Part shown: positions 43,117 to 53,616 of the stretch, in pieces
How the letters are laid out: every line of letters begins with the position of its first letter
Position numbering within the stretch: position 1 is the stretch's first letter
DNA from: Actinomadura violacea
Lineage (GTDB): Bacteria; Actinomycetota; Actinomycetes; Streptosporangiales; Streptosporangiaceae
Assembly (NCBI RefSeq): GCF_017573465.1
Contig: NZ_JAGEPF010000001.1
Span: forward strand, 248,001 to 312,000
DNA length: 64,000 bases
Reading direction: 5' to 3'
The notes under the pieces: model-generated
The model's database searches: none
What the model saw: only the letters and a program-made list of their open reading frames with translations
Told to the model about the DNA's origin: nothing
Translations under genes and position numbers: made by a program

Positions 43117-43545
43117 ATGGTGATGACGGCGACGGGAGATTTGATCATTCCGCTGCTCGGGACGCCGGCCACGGTGGGGCTTGCGCGGACGCTGGCGGAC
43201 GCGTGGATGCGTAAATGGGGCTATTCGCACATTCTCGACGATGCCCTTCTGGTCGTCTCGGAACTCGTCACGAATGCCGCGCATGAGACGCCGCGCGAGG
43301 AGATCCGCTTCCAGCTCAGCCGGGACGCGCAAGGGGTCGTCATCGCCGTCTGGGACTCCGGGCTCGGTGCCCCGCAGCCCAGGCCGTTCAGGCGGCTCAC
43401 GCTCGACGACCTCGACCTGTCCGAGGAGGCGTTCGACGACAACGGCGGCTGGGGGCTGCACATCGTCCAGGCCCTGTCGGCCCGGTGCGGCGCCACGCGG
43501 GATCTGAACGGGGGCAAGTGGGTCTGGGCGCGGATGGCGCCGTAG
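43117..43545 (+). CDS. RsbW-like histidine-kinase-type ATPase (anti-sigma factor family)
   Basis: A 142-residue HATPase_c_2 domain. The N-box is LVVSELVTNAAHE, the G1-like Asp block VIAVWDSGLGAPQP, and the G2 segment NGGWGLHIVQALSARCG. It lacks a receiver or dimerisation domain, so it works as a serine kinase/anti-sigma-like partner. It is divergent from the DUF5753 regulator and probably belongs to the same WhiJ-like system. ATG 43117 is used; a second ATG lies 6 bases on. Confidence 0.9.
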   Translation: MVMTATGDLIIPLLGTPATVGLARTLADAWMRKWGYSHILDDALLVVSELVTNAAHETPREEIRFQLSRDAQGVVIAVWDSGLGAPQPRPFRRLTLDDLDLSEEAFDDNGGWGLHIVQALSARCGATRDLNGGKWVWARMAP

Positions 43546-43549
43546 GGGT

Positions 43550-44149
43550 TCAGGCGGTTGTCGTGGTGTGGGCCAGGTGGGTGAGGGCCTTGGTGATCTG
43601 GGCGGGGGTGAGGCCCTGGCGGCGCTGCTCGGCGTAGACGTCGGGCGCCAAGGGGGCGAGGAGGGCGTCGGCGAGGGCGGCGGGTTCCGGGGTGCCGGCG
43701 GCGGACAGCAGCATGCGGACGTGGGCGCGCCAGAAGCCGTAGGCGCCGGCGGCGAAGCGCGCTTCGCCCTGCTCGGCGCCGAGGACGAGCGGGGTGTGAT
43801 CTTCGAGCAGCTCGACCATGGCGGCGTAGAAGGCGGCCAGGCGGTCGCCGGGGGAGGCGCCCGGGCCCAGGGGCGGGTCGCCGCGGAGGAGGCGCTCCTG
43901 GAGGGCGCGTTCGTGGTCGTCGAGGAGTGCGCGGGCGATCGAGACGGTGTCGGGGTAGCGGCGGTAGAGCGTGCCGCGGCCGACGCCGGCGGCCTTGGCG
44001 ATGTCGTCCATGGTCACGGTGCGCGGGTCGCGGGTCGCGAACAGGTCGGCGGCGGCGGCGAGCACCTTGGCGCGGTTGCGGGCGGCGTCGGCGCGCTCGC
44101 GCGGCGGGCCCGCCGGACGCCCGCTGAGCAGGTCGGTGCGGGGCTCCAT
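43550..44149 (-). CDS. TetR-family regulator of the azoreductase/SMR operon
   Basis: A 199-residue TetR protein. The N-terminal HTH reads NRAKVLAAAADLFATRDPRT, then MDDIAKAAGVGRGTLYRRYP. The C-terminal domain is all-helical with a cluster of hydrophobic residues. It is divergent from the azoreductase gene (44243), and two matching palindromes lie between them at 44172 and 44214. Repression of itself and of the azoreductase/SMR genes, relieved by a quinone or cationic drug, is the likely logic. Confidence 0.92.
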   Translation of the reverse strand: MEPRTDLLSGRPAGPPRERADAARNRAKVLAAAADLFATRDPRTVTMDDIAKAAGVGRGTLYRRYPDTVSIARALLDDHERALQERLLRGDPPLGPGASPGDRLAAFYAAMVELLEDHTPLVLGAEQGEARFAAGAYGFWRAHVRMLLSAAGTPEPAALADALLAPLAPDVYAEQRRQGLTPAQITKALTHLAHTTTTA

Positions 44150-44171
44150 GGCGGCGACTCTAGCGACGATG

Positions 44172-44226
44172 TGGACAGCGTGTCCAGATCGTTGCTACGG
44201 TCACCGAGCAAGCGGACATAGTGTCC
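44172..44226. promoter_or_regulatory. Two TetR operators, 41 bases apart
   Basis: Site 1 is TGGACA-GCG-TGTCCA (44172-44186), a perfect palindrome. Site 2 is GGACA-TAG-TGTCC (44214-44226) with the same arms. Centres are 41 bases apart, about four helical turns, so two dimers would sit on the same face. Site 2 ends just before the ribosome site of the azoreductase (AAGGAG at 44231). They lie in the divergent gap of the TetR gene. Confidence 0.78.
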
Positions 44227-44242
44227 AGTTAAGGAGTTGCTC

Positions 44243-44890
44243 ATGACCACGTTGCTGCACCTGGACGCCAGTGCCCGGCGCCGTTCGATCAGCCGCGAGG
44301 TGGGGGACGCCTTCGCCGGGTCGTGGCGGGAGGCCCATCGCGATGGCGTGTACGTCCACCGGGACCTGGCGGCGGAGCCCGTGCCGCACATCGGCGAGGC
44401 GTGGACGGAGCTGTGCGATCACGTCCTGGCGCACGGCATCACCGACATCGACCGGTACGCGGAGGCCGTCCGGACTCCGGAGCAGGCCGCGGCGTGGGCG
44501 GTCGTGGAGCCGCTGCTCGCCGAGCTGGTGGCCGCGGACGTCGTGCTGATCGCGACCCCGATGTACAACTACTCGGTCCCGTCGTCGCTGAAGGCGTGGC
44601 TCGACCAGGTCACGTTCCCGCGGATGTCGCTGGCCGGGCGGCGCTTCGTCGTCGCCACGGCGAGGGGCGGCGCCTACGGTCCCGGCGCGCCCAAGGCCCG
44701 CTTCGACCACCAGGAGCGGTTCCTCCGCGACTTCTTCGCCGGGCATTTCGCCGTCGAGGACGCGACGTTCGTCGCGGCGGAGCTGGCGAACTCGCGGATC
44801 GACCCGAGCCTCGCCCACCGGCGGGACGAGCATGACGAGCTGTACGCCGCCGCGCTGCGCACCGCGCGCGACCTCGGCAAGGAGTACTGA
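44243..44890 (+). CDS. azoR: FMN-dependent NADH-azoreductase
   Basis: A 215-residue flavodoxin-like-fold reductase of the AzoR/AcpD family. It begins LLHLDASARRRSISREVGDA (FMN phosphate loop). It continues with IATPMYNYSVPSSLKAWLDQ, the conserved PMYNF-type FMN contact, and ARGGAYGPGAP. It reduces quinones and azo bonds with NADH, probably for detoxification. ATG 44243 has AAGGAG 6 bases upstream. It is under the two TetR operators and followed after 2 bases by the SMR transporter gene. Confidence 0.93.
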   Translation: MTTLLHLDASARRRSISREVGDAFAGSWREAHRDGVYVHRDLAAEPVPHIGEAWTELCDHVLAHGITDIDRYAEAVRTPEQAAAWAVVEPLLAELVAADVVLIATPMYNYSVPSSLKAWLDQVTFPRMSLAGRRFVVATARGGAYGPGAPKARFDHQERFLRDFFAGHFAVEDATFVAAELANSRIDPSLAHRRDEHDELYAAALRTARDLGKEY

Positions 44891-44892
44891 CG

Positions 44893-45213
44893 GTGAACTG
44901 GCTCATGCTAGGGCTGGCGGGCCTGGTGGAGATCGCGTGGGCGCAGAGCATCAGGCCGACGGAGAGCTTCACCAGGCCGCTGCCGACCCTGGTCTGCTTC
45001 GTCCTCATGGTGGCCGCGGTCTGGCTGCTGGCGCAGGCGATGCGGACGCTGCCGGTCGGCACGGCATATGCGGTCTTCACCGGCATCGGCGCGGTCGGCG
45101 CGATCGCGCTGGGCGTCGTCGTCCACAAGGACCCGGTGACGGCGGGGCGGATGACCGCGCTCGCGCTCATCGTCGCCGGGGTCGTCCTCGCGCGCGTCAC
45201 CGAGTCGGGGTGA
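44893..45213 (+). CDS. Small multidrug resistance (SMR) transporter, Gdx/SugE-like
   Basis: A 106-residue protein with four transmembrane helices. The key membrane glutamate is in GLAGLVEIAWAQSI (E14 equivalent). The block LPVGTAYAVFTGIGAVGA is that of SugE/Gdx guanidinium exporters rather than EmrE (which has YIPTGIAYA-type sequence). Thus guanidinium or quaternary-ammonium export driven by protons is likely. GTG 44893 follows the azoreductase stop by 2 bases, placing it in the same TetR-controlled unit. Confidence 0.9.
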   Translation: MNWLMLGLAGLVEIAWAQSIRPTESFTRPLPTLVCFVLMVAAVWLLAQAMRTLPVGTAYAVFTGIGAVGAIALGVVVHKDPVTAGRMTALALIVAGVVLARVTESG

Positions 45214-45217
45214 CGCT

Positions 45218-46015
45218 TCAGGGGCTGTTTCTTAGGGTACCGATGAGCTCGAGGAGGGCCGAGTGGGTTTCGGGGTCAGCGGCGGCGATGAGGCCGCCGG
45301 GGCCGGTGTGCAAGGGCTGGCCGTGGATGCCGGTCACGACGCAGCCGGCGGCCCGGCACAGCGCGATGCCGGCGGCGAAGTGCACGCTGTCGCGCAGATG
45401 GCCGTCGGTGACGTAGGCGGCGCGGCGCCCCGCAGCCACCCACGCGACGGCCAGGGTCGTCGAAACCACGCGGGGACGGAACCGGGCGGCGAATCCCTCG
45501 TCGGCGAGGAGGTTGGCCGCGCGGAAGCCCGGCGCGTTGGGGAACGGCGGGTCGAGGTTGACGTCCACCAGGTTCGAGGAGGCCGACGGGACGAGCGGCG
45601 CGTCGGTTCCGCCGGTGCGGACGTGGGCGCGGACGCCGTCGGTCCAGAAGACCTCGTCGTTGAACGGGTCGGCGGACGCCGCCGCGACGGTCGCGGGGCC
45701 CGCGCGGAGCGCGACGTTCACCGCGACCAGCATCGAGCGGACGGCGTAGTTCAGCGTCCCGCACAGCGGGTCGACGAGCCAGCGGCGGTCGGCGTCGTCC
45801 GGGCCGGCGCGGCCGCTCTCCTCGCCGGTGACCGCGTCGTCCGGGCGGGCGGCCCGGATGACGTCGAGGATCGCCTTCTCCGCGGCGAGGTCGGCGGACG
45901 TGGCGAAGTCGCCGCCGGACTTGCCGAAGCGGGCGAGGGACGTCCCGTACATGTCCCGCACGACGGCGGCGCCCGCCCGCGCCGCCCGCACCGCCACCTG
46001 CGCATCGGTCTCCAC
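45218..46015 (-). CDS. Inositol-monophosphatase-family protein with altered metal motif
   Basis: A 265-residue protein of the lithium-sensitive phosphatase fold. The EESG motif (TGEESGRAG) supplies one metal ligand. The second motif reads WLVDPLCGTLNYA, where most members have DPxDGTxNF: the second Asp, a metal ligand, is Cys here. The C-terminal region has ALCRAAGCVVTGIHGQPL in place of WDxAAG. It may be catalytically altered or act on another phosphate ester. GTG 46015 is used because the upstream frame lacks a good site. Convergent with the SMR gene, stops 4 bases apart. Confidence 0.85.
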   Translation of the reverse strand: METDAQVAVRAARAGAAVVRDMYGTSLARFGKSGGDFATSADLAAEKAILDVIRAARPDDAVTGEESGRAGPDDADRRWLVDPLCGTLNYAVRSMLVAVNVALRAGPATVAAASADPFNDEVFWTDGVRAHVRTGGTDAPLVPSASSNLVDVNLDPPFPNAPGFRAANLLADEGFAARFRPRVVSTTLAVAWVAAGRRAAYVTDGHLRDSVHFAAGIALCRAAGCVVTGIHGQPLHTGPGGLIAAADPETHSALLELIGTLRNSP

Positions 46016-46092
46016 GGGCGGGAAGCCTAGCCGCGCCGGCCCGGACCGGGCCGTCCACCTGAGATGGTCAAGAACTGGGTTTCTGCAAACAC

Positions 46093-46103
46093 TTGACTCG
46101 TTC
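46093..46103 (+). promoter_or_regulatory. Candidate Fur-type box upstream of furA-katG
   Basis: TTGACTCGTTC, continuing as AAG, includes the arms CTTGA and TCAAG (46092-46106) about 26 bases before the furA start. The near-identical TTGAATCGTTC occurs upstream of the second fur gene (complement of 52651-52661). An AT-rich stretch between 46077 and 46115 in this GC-rich DNA marks the promoter; TTGACT may also be the -35 element. Binding by FurA is inferred. Confidence 0.5.
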
Positions 46104-46128
46104 AAGAAAACGAGGCAGCCTGTCGTGC

Positions 46129-48799
<2,671 letters not shown>

Positions 48800-48811
48800 C
48801 CTGACGGAGAG

Positions 48812-48848
48812 ACGGCCGGGCCGGTCCTCGCGGACCGTGCCCGGCCGT
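48812..48848 (+). terminator. Hairpin terminator after katG
   Basis: A 16-base stem with a single bulged base (left arm 48812-48827, right arm 48832-48848) starts 13 bases after the katG stop. No clear T-run follows, as is common in high-GC actinobacteria. It is positioned to end furA-katG transcription. Confidence 0.75.
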
Positions 48849-48916
48849 TCCGTGCCGGTGGTGCACCACTTCATGTGCGAGAAGCCGTGCTCGGCACGGG
48901 CGGAAACAAGAAGGGA

Positions 48917-48950
48917 ACCGGCCGCCGCTCCGTGGGGAGCGGCGACCGGT
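48917..48950 (-). terminator. Hairpin terminator after the RsbW-like gene
   Basis: A 15-base stem with one mismatch (48917-48931 against 48936-48950) and a four-base loop. On the minus strand it is followed by a T-rich run (TTCCCTTCTTGTTTCC). It is 70 bases beyond the stop of the minus-strand gene ending at 49021, so it ends that transcript. Confidence 0.75.
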
Positions 48951-49020
48951 CCGGTGTGCGCGCCAGGCTCACATCCGCGGCCGGCGGGCCGGGACATGGC
49001 CGGGACGGCTCAGACGCCGA

Positions 49021-49482
49021 TCACTTGTCGCGCTCGTCGGGCACCTCCGCCCACACGTACTTCCCGCTCCTGGTCTCGGTGTGGAAGCAGCGGCCCAGGG
49101 TGAGGCCGCGGACGCTGCGGAGCCCCCAGCCGATGCGGGAGTCGTACCTGGGAGAGGTGGTCGTGAGGTCGTGCACCTCGATGCGGAGGCACCGGCCGAA
49201 TTCGTTGCGGGTGACGAAGAGCTGGAGCTTGAAGCCCTCCTCGTCAGCGGAGCCGACGACCCCGTTGCGGGGCAGGGGACGGATCGTCACTCGCTGTCCG
49301 TACTTGTGGGCGTTGGACAGCAGCTCCCAGTAAACCCACTTGGCGGCCGTCCGCGTCCGCTCGGACAGGCCGCCGAACAGGTCGATCAGCATGGCGTCTT
49401 CCCGGGTCGGGTTGTCCACCGTGTAGACCTTGCCGGTCGTCTCGGTACCGGCGAGGGGCCGGTACGCGGGGGTCTTCATCAT
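49021..49482 (-). CDS. RsbW-like ATP-binding protein (HATPase_c_2)
   Basis: A 153-residue protein. The N-box is WVYWELLSNAHKYGQ, the D-block RIEVHDLTTTSPRYD, and the G2-like IGWGLRSVRGLTL, with the end GKYVWAEVPDE. This is an anti-sigma/serine-kinase-type ATPase without other domains; similar ones are abundant in actinomycetes. MMKTPAYR at 49482 has GGGAGG 5 bases upstream. It lies downstream of the GH15-like gene on the same strand, but three hairpins between them argue for separate transcripts. Confidence 0.87.
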   Translation of the reverse strand: MMKTPAYRPLAGTETTGKVYTVDNPTREDAMLIDLFGGLSERTRTAAKWVYWELLSNAHKYGQRVTIRPLPRNGVVGSADEEGFKLQLFVTRNEFGRCLRIEVHDLTTTSPRYDSRIGWGLRSVRGLTLGRCFHTETRSGKYVWAEVPDERDK

Positions 49483-49661
49483 GAAGACCCTCCCTTCCTG
49501 ACTCTGTTTGTGACCGGCAGCTGGGGCCGGCGTGCACCTTATGTGCAGTGAGGACCGTCCAGAGCGGACCGCACGCGGCAACAGAAAGCGGTGGAAGCAG
49601 GTCGCGCGCGTCCGCGACCGCGACAGCCGGACGAGAGGTGACGGACGCGTCCGACAGAACG

Positions 49662-49762
49662 CCGGCCCGCGTCCTGGCGGACGCGGGCCGGTGCTTCGCG
49701 TCTCGCGCCGCACCGGCGCGAGACGGCATGTCGACCGGTGTCCCCGTGGGGGACGACCGGTC
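49662..49762 (-). terminator. Three consecutive strong hairpins behind the GH15-type gene
   Basis: Reading along the minus strand: stem 1 spans 49762-49733 (13 pairs with one bulge) and overlaps the GH15 stop codon. Stem 2 spans 49725-49699 (12 perfect pairs, three-base loop). Stem 3 spans 49691-49662 (13 perfect pairs, four-base loop). All are GC-rich and none has a long T-tract. They fill most of the 278-base gap between the two genes and should isolate the downstream ATPase gene. Confidence 0.75.
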
Positions 49763-51674
49763 AGGCGGCGGTTTCGGAGCGGTGCTCCGCCGCCGCGATG
49801 AACTCCGCACGGTTCACGAAGTAGTCGATCACCGTCTGGTAGACGTACGCCTGGCTCACGTTGCCCAGGCCGCGCCCGTCCTCGGTGCGCTCCTCCGACC
49901 ACATGCCGAGGTCGTTGCGGGCGTCGAGGACCTCTCGCATCACGGCGTCGGCGCGGTCCAGCATGCCGAGCCGCAGCATGGTCAGCGCCACCAGACCGGT
50001 GACGCTGGTGAACAGCGCCTCCTCGGCCTGGCTGACCCCGTCGCCGAACTGGTGCGTGTGGTACCGGACGTGCCCCTTGCCGACCCGGAGTCCCTGGAAG
50101 CGGGACGGGACGGTGTGGGGCGTGTCGATGGCGAGCACCGTCGCGCGCACCAGGTCCCTGTCGCCCTCCTTGCGGAGGTTGAACATGTCCTTCCCCACGT
50201 GGAAGGCCAGCAGGGCCGACGCGTCCAGCACCGGCAGGCCCGGTGCGGCGACGACGACGCCGTCCAGGACACAGTTGTCCAGGACCCACGCCTTGAGCCT
50301 TTCGCCCAGCCCCCGGTACCGGCGGGCCGGCTCCTCCAGGCCCGCCGCCGCGAAGACCGCGGCCGTGTTGAACAGGGCCTGGCCGACGAGGATCTGGGTT
50401 GAGGCGTAGGCGACCAGGTCGTCCTCCGGCCGGCGGACCTCCCAGATGCCCGAGCACGGCTTCCCGGCCGCGCGCACGGCCTGTTCGGCCAGGCCCTCGG
50501 TGAGGCCCAGGTCGAACCGGCCCCGCTCGCTCAGGAGGCGGAGGTGCTCCAGCGGGTAGACCCACCGGTCGTGCTGCTCCTGGTCTCCCGCCCCGTTGCC
50601 GAAGCGGTAGACCGAACCGCGGTGACCCAGCCCGTCGACGATGTGCTCGCCGAACCGGGCCACGTCCCCACCGGACATCCGGTACATGACCTTCGCCTTC
50701 CGGCCCAGGTCCGGGAGGCTCCGATACCACTCCAGCCGGGCCGGGAGGACCGCGGCGTCGCCCAGCCTGTGCAGGGTCGACACCGTCAGGCCGGAGTCGC
50801 GTAGCCAGTCGCACAGGTAGTCCCACGTCCGCACCGCGCGCGGGTGCTCGCGCGGGTCGTCCTCCGGGAGCCCGCGGGACGCGGCCGCATAGAACGACCC
50901 GGCCCGGTGACCGAGCCCGCGGAGCCTGATCGCGGATCCCAGCACGAGGGCGGCGTTCCCGTCGTCCGGGATCCGCAGCTCCCTGGCCCACGCGAGCCAC
51001 CCCTCCTCGGACTCCCTGAGGAGGTCCTCGACGTCCTCGACGGTCGCCGGGGAGGTGTGGCCGTTCCACCCGATGCAGACGAAGGCGCTGCACCCGGCGT
51101 CCAGGGCCAGCTCGCCCCTGATCGAGGTGGCGTCCTCGTCGAACCGGAGGTGCATGTTGGTGGAGAGGAGAAGCGTGCTGCTCCCCGCCGCCGCCTTGGC
51201 CTCCAGGAACCCGTCCCGCTCGCGCAGGACGGTCCACCGGACCTTCTCCTCGCCGCGGTGGCCGTGGCGCAGGCGGAGGTCCAGGCGGGCCCGGACGGTC
51301 CCCTGCTCGCAGGTGAGCAGGCGCGCGAACCGGCCTCCGGCTGAGGCGAGCGGGGATCCCGCGATGAAGGCCCGCTCGCAGGCCTTGCCCGTGGCGTTCG
51401 TCCACGTCGACACCAGGGTGTGCGACGTGTCCTCCAGCCGGCGGCCGACGGGGGTTTTCCGGTCGTCCAGGCGGAGCCGGAACGCGGTCTCCCACGGTGC
51501 GTCGTAGAGCTCGTGGCACACCGGCACGCCGTCGGCGTCCGGCAGGTTCCACGAGGTGACGTTCCCCTTGCGGTCGAGGAGAGCGAGCTCCCCCAGACCG
51601 TTGGAGATGACGGCGACCTCGTCAATGGCGGGGGACCGCCATGACCGGGGCCGTTTCGAGGGACTCGTTTGCAT
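49761..51674 (-). CDS. GH15-family glycoside hydrolase (glucoamylase/trehalase-like)
   Basis: A 637-residue protein with the bacterial GH15 plan. The N-terminal beta-sandwich is AIDEVAVISNGLGELALLDR with GNVTSWNLPDADG. The (alpha/alpha)6 barrel has the motif TWDYLCDWLRDSGLT. The general-acid Glu is in CSGIWEVRRPED and the general-base Glu in GMWSEERTEDGRGLGNVSQA. Both acids are thus kept, so hydrolysis of an alpha-glucoside such as trehalose or maltooligosaccharide is possible. It diverges from typical members (for example SNGLGELALLDRKG for IGDTQTAALVGRDG). No signal peptide, so cytoplasmic. ATG 51674 with GAAGGTG upstream. Confidence 0.82.
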   Translation of the reverse strand: MQTSPSKRPRSWRSPAIDEVAVISNGLGELALLDRKGNVTSWNLPDADGVPVCHELYDAPWETAFRLRLDDRKTPVGRRLEDTSHTLVSTWTNATGKACERAFIAGSPLASAGGRFARLLTCEQGTVRARLDLRLRHGHRGEEKVRWTVLRERDGFLEAKAAAGSSTLLLSTNMHLRFDEDATSIRGELALDAGCSAFVCIGWNGHTSPATVEDVEDLLRESEEGWLAWARELRIPDDGNAALVLGSAIRLRGLGHRAGSFYAAASRGLPEDDPREHPRAVRTWDYLCDWLRDSGLTVSTLHRLGDAAVLPARLEWYRSLPDLGRKAKVMYRMSGGDVARFGEHIVDGLGHRGSVYRFGNGAGDQEQHDRWVYPLEHLRLLSERGRFDLGLTEGLAEQAVRAAGKPCSGIWEVRRPEDDLVAYASTQILVGQALFNTAAVFAAAGLEEPARRYRGLGERLKAWVLDNCVLDGVVVAAPGLPVLDASALLAFHVGKDMFNLRKEGDRDLVRATVLAIDTPHTVPSRFQGLRVGKGHVRYHTHQFGDGVSQAEEALFTSVTGLVALTMLRLGMLDRADAVMREVLDARNDLGMWSEERTEDGRGLGNVSQAYVYQTVIDYFVNRAEFIAAAEHRSETAA

Positions 51675-51903
51675 GTGAGTCACCTTCTCCTTGTCTTTTG
51701 TTTGTTGGACCTTGCGAGGCAGACCGTCCGTGGAGGGGGGAGGCCAGCAACAGGCCGAAGGGGCGGCCGGGGGACGCCGGGCACGAAGAATGGCCGGGAC
51801 GGATGCCCGACGGCGAGCCGCCAGGCAGGGGAGATCGCGCCGAACCTGCGGCGACGCGCAACAGGACCGCTGCCGTCTCACGCCGTGGACGGTACGGTCC
51901 GCG

Positions 51904-51937
51904 AAAAAGGTGCGGCCCCTCCAAGGAGGGGCCGCAC
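51904..51937 (-). terminator. Rho-independent terminator of the fur-like gene
   Basis: A perfect 13-pair stem (51910-51922 with 51925-51937) is followed on the minus strand by CTTTTTCGC (T5 at 51904-51909). It lies 165 bases past the stop of the Fur-like gene at 52102. The remaining gap 51675-52101 holds a T/A-rich leader near 51700 for the GH15 gene and a 16-codon frame at 52032-52079 that I could not support as a gene. Confidence 0.85.
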
Positions 51938-52101
51938 TTGTGGGGCGCCGTTCACGGCCCGCAAGGAGACGGGTTGCGAACGGCGCATCTGTGAACGCTT
52001 AGCAAGCCGTTAAGAACGTCTGCAAGGGCGACATGACCCGGTGCTCGGCCTCGCCCGAGATCGCCGACAACGCCAAGTGAATGATCTTCAGTTGCAGGAC
52101 G

Positions 52102-52623
52102 CTATGCCCCGAGCGGCGGGCCACCCGCAGATTCCGCAGCGCCTTGACCCGGCCGTCGCGCCACTCGGGGATACCGGTCCGCCCCGCCAGGGCGGTCCTG
52201 GCGGCGGCACTGCGGGCACAGGCCCCAGAACGTGACGTCGGCCTCGTCGATGAGGTACCCGGCGTCGTCGACCGGGTCCAGGCAGGGCGGGTGCCCGACG
52301 GCGCAGTCGACGTCCTTGACCGCGCCGCAGTTGCGGCACACCAGGTGGTGGTGGTTGTCGCCGACGCGTCCCTCGAAGCGGGCGGGGCTCCCGGCGGGCT
52401 CGATGCGGCGCACCAGCCCGGCCCTGGTCAGCGCGTGGACGGCCTCGTAGACGGCCTGCAGGGAGATGTGGCCGACGCGGTCGCGCACTCCGGCGGCGAT
52501 GCCCTCGACGTCGAGGTGGTCGCCCTCCCGGACGGTCTCCAGCAGCGCGACGCGGGCGGCGGTCACCCGCAGGCCGGCACCGCGCAGCTCCTCGGCGGTG
52601 GTCGGGGTCTGCGATGCGCACAT
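52102..52623 (-). CDS. Second Fur-family repressor (FurA-like)
   Basis: A 173-residue Fur protein similar to FurA at 46129. It has winged-helix GAGLRVTAARVALLETVREG and SLQAVYEAVHALTRAGLVRR, regulatory GDNHHHLVCRNCG and a CPQC pair, plus a C-terminal tail of about 25 Gly/Pro/Arg residues not found in FurA. It is not beside a catalase gene. The promoter-side sequence TTGAATCGTTC (complement of 52651-52661) matches the box before furA-katG, so it may share target sites or cross-regulate katG. Confidence 0.93.
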   Translation of the reverse strand: MCASQTPTTAEELRGAGLRVTAARVALLETVREGDHLDVEGIAAGVRDRVGHISLQAVYEAVHALTRAGLVRRIEPAGSPARFEGRVGDNHHHLVCRNCGAVKDVDCAVGHPPCLDPVDDAGYLIDEADVTFWGLCPQCRRQDRPGGADRYPRVARRPGQGAAESAGGPPLGA

Positions 52624-52650
52624 GGACCCCAGATTACCGTAACAAAGAGC

Positions 52651-52661
52651 GAACGATTCAA
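52651..52661 (-). promoter_or_regulatory. Candidate Fur-type box upstream of the second fur gene
   Basis: The minus strand reads TTGAATCGTTC 28 bases upstream of the fur-like start, within an AT-rich stretch (52633-52685). It differs at one of eleven positions from the box at 46093-46103 before furA-katG. Recognition by one or both Fur proteins is inferred. Confidence 0.45.
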
Positions 52662-52738
52662 AACAGCAAACGCTACAACTCTGTACCCCGAATCGGAAGC
52701 CGCCTCGCCGGACGTTCTGGGACGCGCGCGGCCGGAGT

Positions 52739-53530
52739 TCAGGCGGGTCCGTCGAGCAGCGCGAGGTCGGCGGGCACGAGCGTCGCCGTGACCAGCAGCT
52801 CGATGATCAGATTGTGGTTGAGGGCGTTGCCGATCGGCGGCGGGACCTCCTCCTCCAGCAGCCCCTCGACCCGCGTGCTGAGCCGCCGGCGCACGCCGTT
52901 GACGACGCGGGCGGCCCGCTTGGCGCTCCACCGCTCGTCCGGTCGCAGCCCGGCCAGCTCGCCCGCGACCTGCGCCCAGGTGAGCGGCTGCGGCGACGGC
53001 TCGCGGCCCAGGTAGCGGCGGCCGAGGCACACCAGCACCAGCCGTTCGAGGTCGGACAGCTCCCAGCCGCGCGGGCCGCGGGTCTCGACGTCGCGCCGGC
53101 CGGCGCCCTGCCCGGGCCCGACGGCGACCCGCACCTCCAGCAGGTGCTCGCGCTCCGGCGCGACGATGAACAGCGGCGTGTACGCCGCCGGCAGTTCGGC
53201 CCGGTGCCCGCCGAGCACCAGCCGCGCCCCCGGGAACCGGATCGCGAGCCTCCCGGTGTTGTACAGCACCCACCGCGCGTGCTCGCGGACGATGCGGCCG
53301 TGCCGCCGGCTGACGTGCGGGTCGTCCGGGCCGACGCAGACGTGGACGTCCGGCTCGCAGCGGCCGAACACGACCTCGAAGCCGGCGTCGGGGGCGACGC
53401 GCATCCCGCCGTAGGCGCCCATGACGAACAGCGTCCCGGCGCGGGCCGGGGGATGCCCCGCGGTCAGGCTCCCGATGCCCTTCGGAAGGACGCCGACCTT
53501 GCCGAGAGGCCCCCGATCCCGCACCGCCAT
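52739..53530 (-). CDS. FHA-domain protein
   Basis: A 263-residue protein. The central FHA domain is readable in EVVFGRCEPDVHVCVGPDDP then HVSRRHGRIVREHARWVLYN, with the phosphothreonine-binding Arg (FGR), Ser/His (VSRRH) and Asn (YNTG). The C-terminal 150 residues are an HTH-like or helical region (WELSDLERLVLVCLGRRYLG; WSAKRAARVVNGVRRRLSTR). An FHA-plus-HTH arrangement suggests a regulator that docks phosphorylated Ser/Thr-kinase targets. ATG 53530 has AGAGGA upstream. No kinase is adjacent. Confidence 0.85.
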   Translation of the reverse strand: MAVRDRGPLGKVGVLPKGIGSLTAGHPPARAGTLFVMGAYGGMRVAPDAGFEVVFGRCEPDVHVCVGPDDPHVSRRHGRIVREHARWVLYNTGRLAIRFPGARLVLGGHRAELPAAYTPLFIVAPEREHLLEVRVAVGPGQGAGRRDVETRGPRGWELSDLERLVLVCLGRRYLGREPSPQPLTWAQVAGELAGLRPDERWSAKRAARVVNGVRRRLSTRVEGLLEEEVPPPIGNALNHNLIIELLVTATLVPADLALLDGPA

Positions 53531-53616
53531 GTCATCCGTCCTCTCTCGCCCGGCGGCCAACGTAACCGCAGGTGGGCGGGAGGGGTACCGGGCCGGGCGG
53601 CCGCGGCGGGAAGGCG

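Noticed and set aside
52032..52079. Sixteen-codon ORF (MTRCSASPEIADNAK)
   Set aside because: Weak ribosome site, no overlap with a gene and no recognisable family; left unannotated.
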